From NCBI RefSeq assembly GCF_002021815.1, contig NZ_CP019952.1, forward strand, positions 3,751,001 through 3,815,000: a stretch of 64,000 bases of DNA. The letters are read 5' to 3'. The notes under the pieces are model-generated. The model saw nothing but the letters and a program-made list of their open reading frames with translations, was not told the DNA's origin and did no database searches. The translations under genes and the position numbers were made by a program. Shown one piece after another: positions 60,801-64,000 of the stretch; positions within the stretch are counted from its first letter, which is position 1; each line of letters opens with the position of its first letter. Source of the stretch: Pseudomonas parafulva. Its GTDB lineage: Bacteria; Pseudomonadota; Gammaproteobacteria; Pseudomonadales; Pseudomonadaceae.

Positions 60801-63800
60801 CCTCCAAGTCACCCTGACCGACGCAGCGGGCAACACTTCGCCAGCCGCCAGCGTGGCATCGCCAGACCTCGTGGGGCCTGCGCAACCCACCGACCTCGCC
60901 CTGACCGATGGCGTCACCTTCACCGGCCGCGGTGAGCCAGGCGCTACCGTGCAAGTGCGCGATGCCGCCGGCACCGTGATCGGCACAGGCACCGTGGGCG
61001 CAGACGGCGCCTTCAGCATCACCCTCTCCCCTGCCCAGGCCAACGGCCAGGCACTGGACGTACGCCTGGTCGATGCGGCAGGCAACGCCTCGGCGCCCTT
61101 GCAGTTCGACGCCCCTGACATCACTCCGCCAGAAGCGGTCACCAATGTGCTGGTCGGCCCCGGCGGTACCGTCATCGGTGGCCGAGGCGAGCCAGGTGCA
61201 ACGGTGGAGGTGCGCGATGCGAACGGGACCCTGCTGGGCAGCGCCGTGGTCACTGCCAACGGCACCTTCCTGGTCAACCTCGACCCCGCCGTGCAACCCG
61301 GCGAGCAACTGAGCCTGGTGCAGACAGACCCTAGCGGCAACGCCTCGCCCGCCGTCAACTACGAAGTGCCCCTGACCCCAGCCCTGGAAAGCCCAGCCAA
61401 CCTGGCGGTAAACGCCGACGGCACCGTGCTCACCGGTACTGCCCCGGCAGGCTCACGCGTCGAAGTGCGCGATGCCAGCGGTGCGTTGGTCGGCAGCGCC
61501 ATCGCCAATGCCGACGGCAGCTTCAGCATCGACCTGAACCCGGCCCAGGCCAACGGCGAACTGCTGGATGTGGTGGCCATCGCCGACGGTGTATCGTCAC
61601 TGCCCGCCCAGGTCACCGCCCCCGATATCACGGCTCCCGCCGCTCCCGCAGAGCTGGCGGTGAGCGCCGACGGCACCGTGGTCACGGGCCGCGCCGAGCC
61701 GGGCAGCACCGTGCGCATTCTGGCCGCTGACGGCACCGAGCTGGGCTCGGCGGTGGTCGGCGCCACCGGCGTGTTCAGCATTACCCTGAACCCTGCCCAG
61801 GTGGACGGCGAAGTGCTACAAGCCACTGCCACCGATGCATCGGGCAACGTATCCCAAGCCAGTGCAGTCACAGCACCGGACATCGATGGCGGTGGTGACG
61901 TCACACCGCCAGACGCGCCCGTGGACCTGGTCATCGGGCTAGCAGGCAGTCAACTGACTGGCCGCGGCGAAGCCGGCACCACCGTGCAAGTGCGCGACGC
62001 GGCAGGCAACCTGCTCGCCACAGGCACCGTCGGTGCCGATGGGACCTTCACCGTCAGCCTGGACCCCGCCGTCAAGGACGGCAGCAGCCTCCAAGTCACC
62101 CTCACTGACGCGGCAGGCAACACATCGCCAGCCGCCAGCGTGGCGTCGCCAGACCTCGTAGGGCCTGCCCAACCCACTGACCTGGCCCTGGCCGATGGCG
62201 TCACCTTCACCGGCCGCGGTGAGCCGGGTGCTACCGTGCAAGTGCGCGATGCCGCCGGCACCGTGATCGGCACAGGCACCGTGGGCGCAGACGGCGCCTT
62301 CAGCATCACTCTCTCCCCTGCCCAGGCCAACGGCCAGGCACTGGACGTACGCCTGGTCGATGCGGCAGGCAATGCCTCGGCGCCCTTGCAGTTCGACGCC
62401 CCTGACATCACTCCGCCAGAAGCGGTCACCAATGTGCTGGTCGGCCCCGGCGGTACCGTCATCGGTGGCCGAGGCGAGCCAGGTGCAACGGTGGAGGTGC
62501 GCGATGCGAACGGGACCCTGCTGGGCAGCGCCGTGGTCACTGCCAACGGCACCTTCCTGGTCAACCTCGACCCCGCCGTGCAACCCGGCGAGCAACTGAG
62601 CCTGGTGCAGACAGACCCTAGCGGCAACGCCTCGCCCGCCGTCAACTACGAAGTGCCCCTGACCCCAGCCCTGGAAAGCCCAGCCAACCTGGCGGTAAAC
62701 GCCGACGGCACCGTGCTCACCGGTACTGCCCCGGCAGGCTCACGCGTCGAAGTGCGCGATGCCAGCGGTGCGTTGGTCGGCAGCGCCATCGCCAATGCCG
62801 ACGGCAGCTTCAGCATCGACCTGAACCCGGCCCAGGCCAACGGCGAACTGCTGGATGTGGTGGCCATCGCCGACGATGTATCGTCACTGCCCGCCCAGGT
62901 CACCGCCCCCGATATCACGGCTCCCGCCGCTCCCGCAGAGCTGGCGGTGAGTGCCGACGGCAGCGTGGTCACGGGCCGCGCCGAGCCGGGCAGCACCGTG
63001 CGCATTCTGGCCGCTGATGGCACTGAGTTGGGCTCGGCAGTCGTCGGCGCCACCGGCGTGTTCAGCATCACCCTGAACCCTGCCCAGGTGGACGGCGAAG
63101 TGCTGCAAGCCACTGCCACCGATGCATCGGGCAATGCATCCCAGGCCAGTTCGGTCACAGCACCGGACATCGATGGCGGTGGTGACGTCACACCGCCAGA
63201 CGCGCCCGTGGACCTGGTCATCGGGCTAGCAGGCAGTCAACTGACCGGCCGCGGCGAAGCCGGCACCACCGTGCAAGTGCGCGACGCGGCAGGTAACCTG
63301 CTCGCCACAGGCACCGTCGGTGCCGATGGGACCTTCACCGTCAGCCTGGACCCCGCCGTCAAGGACGGCAGCAGCCTACAAGTCACCCTGACCGACGCAG
63401 CGGGCAACACTTCGCCAGCCGCCAGCGTGGCATCGCCAGACCTCGTAGGGCCTGCGCAACCCACCGACCTTGCCTTGGCCGATGGCGTTACCTTCACCGG
63501 CCGCGGTGAGCCGGGTGCTACCGTGCAAGTGCGCGATGCCGCCGGCACCGTGATCGGCATAGGCACCGTGGGCGCAGACGGCGCCTTCAGCATTACTCTC
63601 TCCCCTGCCCAGGCCAACGGCCAGGCACTGGACGTACGCCTGGTCGATGCGGCAGGCAACGCCTCGGCGCCCTTGCAGTTCGACGCCCCTGACATCACTC
63701 CGCCAGAAGCGGTCACCAATGTACTGGTCGGCCCCGGCGGTACCGTCATCGGTGGCCGAGGCGAGCCAGGTGCAACGGTGGAGGTGCGCGATGCGAACGG

Positions 63801-64000
63801 GACCCTGCTGGGCAGCGCCGTGGTCACTGCCAACGGCACCTTCCTGGTCAACCTCGACCCCGCCGTGCAACCCGGCGAGCAACTGAGCCTGGTGCAGACA
63901 GACCCTAGCGGCAACGCCTCGCCCGCCGTCGACTACGAAGTGCCCCTGACCCCAGCCCTGGAAAGCCCAGCCAACCTGGCGGTAAACGCCGACGGCACCG
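57811..64000 (+). CDS. lapF: Giant surface adhesin, LapF type (3'-truncated by window end)
   Basis: The frame is open from ATG 57811 (AGGGAG 6 nt upstream) through the last base, showing about 2063 residues without a stop. Residues 1-145 look like a BapA-type prefix domain (MENIVVADKQSAVATQNAWG), then a glycine-rich linker (about 132-151). After that come about 22 Ig-like domains of roughly 83-88 residues, each with G-RGEPG-T-V-VRDA-G and a DAAGN motif. The position next to hmp/norR and cyo matches lapF of P. putida, a large adhesin needed for cell-cell contact and mature biofilm, exported by a type I system (LapHIJ) expected downstream. Family assignment is by memory of context; the C-terminal export signal is outside the window. 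Confidence 0.85.
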   Translation, partial: MENIVVADKQSAVATQNAWGNITLNGPGVVQMPVAPDQVATVTQRGQDLIVTLKSGEKVTIDNFFAVNQAGVGSDMVFVGEDGTLWQAEYNAQAFTGFTFNEVASLDELVAGIGTAGDAMPTWAIAGLGLLGVGGGAAALGGGSGGGGGGGAVPDTTAPATPIDLLVSPDGLRLSGRGEAGAIVNIRDAAGNLLGTGTVGADGSFDIALNAPQINNENLQVTLTDAAGNVSAPGTVTAPDATAPLAPTELAIDAQGTTLTGRAEPGSTVSVRGADGVLLGSATAGADGLFSITLQPAQTAGQALQVTAEDAAGNTSAAAGIVAPVVDGTDTTAPDAPVALVVSADGTRLSGRGEPGTTVNVRDPAGNVIGSGVVGANGAFEVVLTPAQLDSQNLQVTLTDAAGNVSAPGAVVAPDLTAPLAPTNLAVDAQGATLTGRAEPGSTVSVRGPGGALLGTAIAGADGLFSITLQPPQTTGQALAVSATDAAGNTSPAANITAPLVDGGDTTPPDAPVDLVVGLAGTQLSGRGEAGTTVQVRDAAGNLLATGTVGADGTFTVSLDPAVKDGSSLQVTLTDAAGNTSPAASVASPDLVGPAQPTDLALADGVTFTGRGEPGATVQVRDAAGTVIGTGTVGADGAFSITLSPAQANGQALDVRLVDGAGNASAPLQFDAPDITPPEAVTNVLVGPGGTVIGGRGEPGATVEVRDASGTLLGSAVVTANGTFLVNLDPAVQPGEQLSLVQTDPSGNASPAVDYEVPLTPALESPANLAVNADGTVLTGTAPAGSRVEVRDASGALVGSAIANADGSFSIDLNPAQANGELLDVVAIADGVSSLPAQVTAPDITAPAAPAELAVSADGTVVTGRAEPGSTVRILAADGTELGSAVVGATGVFSITLNPAQVDGEVLQATATDAAGNVSQASAVTAPDIDGGGDVTPPDAPVDLVIGLAGSQLTGRGEAGTTVQVRDAAGNLLATGTVGADGTFTVSLDPAVKDGSSLQVTLTDAAGNTSPAASVASPDLVGPAQPTDLALTDGVTFTGRGEPGATVQVRDAAGTVIGTGTVGADGAFSITLSPAQANGQALDVRLVDAAGNASAPLQFDAPDITPPEAVTNVLVGPGGTVIGGRGEPGATVEVRDANGTLLGSAVVTANGTFLVNLDPAVQPGEQLSLVQTDPSGNASPAVNYEVPLTPALESPANLAVNADGTVLTGTAPAGSRVEVRDASGALVGSAIANADGSFSIDLNPAQANGELLDVVAIADGVSSLPAQVTAPDITAPAAPAELAVSADGTVVTGRAEPGSTVRILAADGTELGSAVVGATGVFSITLNPAQVDGEVLQATATDASGNVSQASAVTAPDIDGGGDVTPPDAPVDLVIGLAGSQLTGRGEAGTTVQVRDAAGNLLATGTVGADGTFTVSLDPAVKDGSSLQVTLTDAAGNTSPAASVASPDLVGPAQPTDLALADGVTFTGRGEPGATVQVRDAAGTVIGTGTVGADGAFSITLSPAQANGQALDVRLVDAAGNASAPLQFDAPDITPPEAVTNVLVGPGGTVIGGRGEPGATVEVRDANGTLLGSAVVTANGTFLVNLDPAVQPGEQLSLVQTDPSGNASPAVNYEVPLTPALESPANLAVNADGTVLTGTAPAGSRVEVRDASGALVGSAIANADGSFSIDLNPAQANGELLDVVAIADDVSSLPAQVTAPDITAPAAPAELAVSADGSVVTGRAEPGSTVRILAADGTELGSAVVGATGVFSITLNPAQVDGEVLQATATDASGNASQASSVTAPDIDGGGDVTPPDAPVDLVIGLAGSQLTGRGEAGTTVQVRDAAGNLLATGTVGADGTFTVSLDPAVKDGSSLQVTLTDAAGNTSPAASVASPDLVGPAQPTDLALADGVTFTGRGEPGATVQVRDAAGTVIGIGTVGADGAFSITLSPAQANGQALDVRLVDAAGNASAPLQFDAPDITPPEAVTNVLVGPGGTVIGGRGEPGATVEVRDANGTLLGSAVVTANGTFLVNLDPAVQPGEQLSLVQTDPSGNASPAVDYEVPLTPALESPANLAVNADGT
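59317..64000 (+). repeat. 1287-bp super-repeats inside lapF (three complete, one partial)
   Basis: Units begin at 59317, 60604, 61891 and 63178; the last is cut at 64000. Each encodes 429 residues made of five different Ig-like domains. Copies are nearly identical at DNA level. Before them, two shorter two-domain units (about 525 bp) are more diverged (58267-59316). Confidence 0.93.

Noticed and set aside
57643..63914. Many long minus-strand frames across the adhesin, such as 57643-59220 and 58572-60053
   Set aside because: They are antisense shadows of the repetitive GC-rich lapF frame: they repeat with the same 1287-bp period, lack family resemblance and ribosome-binding sites.

Overview
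The window looks like chromosome of a Pseudomonas putida-group bacterium. It is GC-rich, its proteins read as Pseudomonas-type throughout, and the gene order (der-bamB-yfgM-hisS-ispG-rodZ-pilW-rlmN-ndk-isc operon-cysE-trmJ, suhB, secDF-yajC-tgt-queA, cyoABCDE, hmp/norR, giant adhesin) matches what I remember of P. putida KT2440 read backwards. That comparison is from memory and was not run.

Layout. 1-2481: the end of an osmoprotectant (OpuC-type) ABC transporter operon. 2950-6859: ornithine decarboxylase, then a PepSY-flavodoxin-NADPH reductase fusion behind a Fur-like box. 6918-9532 (minus): an omega-amidase/aminotransferase pair and an unknown accessory gene. 9801-18559 (minus): a housekeeping run for ribosome assembly (der), outer-membrane assembly (bamB, yfgM), tRNA charging, isoprenoids, cell shape, type IV pili and rRNA methylation. 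18588-24633 (minus): ndk and the complete isc Fe-S operon led by iscR, with an IscR-type site over its promoter. 24816-33498: cysE, trmJ, suhB (plus), a glycine-zipper protein, secF-secD-yajC, tgt and queA. 33604-33688: tRNA-Leu(CAA). 33933-36809: a trypsin-like lipoprotein, a MASE2-GGDEF diguanylate cyclase and a bestrophin. 36843-40097 (minus): a phosphonate-type ABC transporter. 40293-42460: selD-mnmH for selenouridine in tRNA.

42461-43470 has no credible gene. It holds a large inverted repeat of two hairpin-rich arms of about 260 bp, bounded and centred by short tandem repeats, followed by a REP-like element. 43471-46841 carries small accessory genes, including an unassigned alpha/beta-hydrolase with a GWSRGG nucleophile motif. 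46970-53293 (minus) holds alaC and the cytochrome bo3 quinol oxidase operon. A perfect Anr/FNR box lies upstream of cyoA. 53849-57624 holds dsbB, flavohemoglobin hmp and its divergent sigma54 activator norR, with NorR sites and a sigma54-like promoter between them. From 57811 to the window end runs the open 5' part of a giant LapF-type surface adhesin. It has a BapA-like N-terminus, then Ig-like domains organised in 1287-bp (429-residue) super-repeats; three are complete and a fourth is cut by the window edge.

Shared themes are respiration and stress (cyo, hmp/norR, isc, the Fur-controlled reductase) and surface or biofilm life (diguanylate cyclase, pilW, LapF). The strongest second-look items are the palindromic element at 42.5-43.3 kb, the mosaic LapF super-repeats, the hydrolase at 45.7-46.8 kb and the Anr box with possible leader or small RNA upstream of cyoA.
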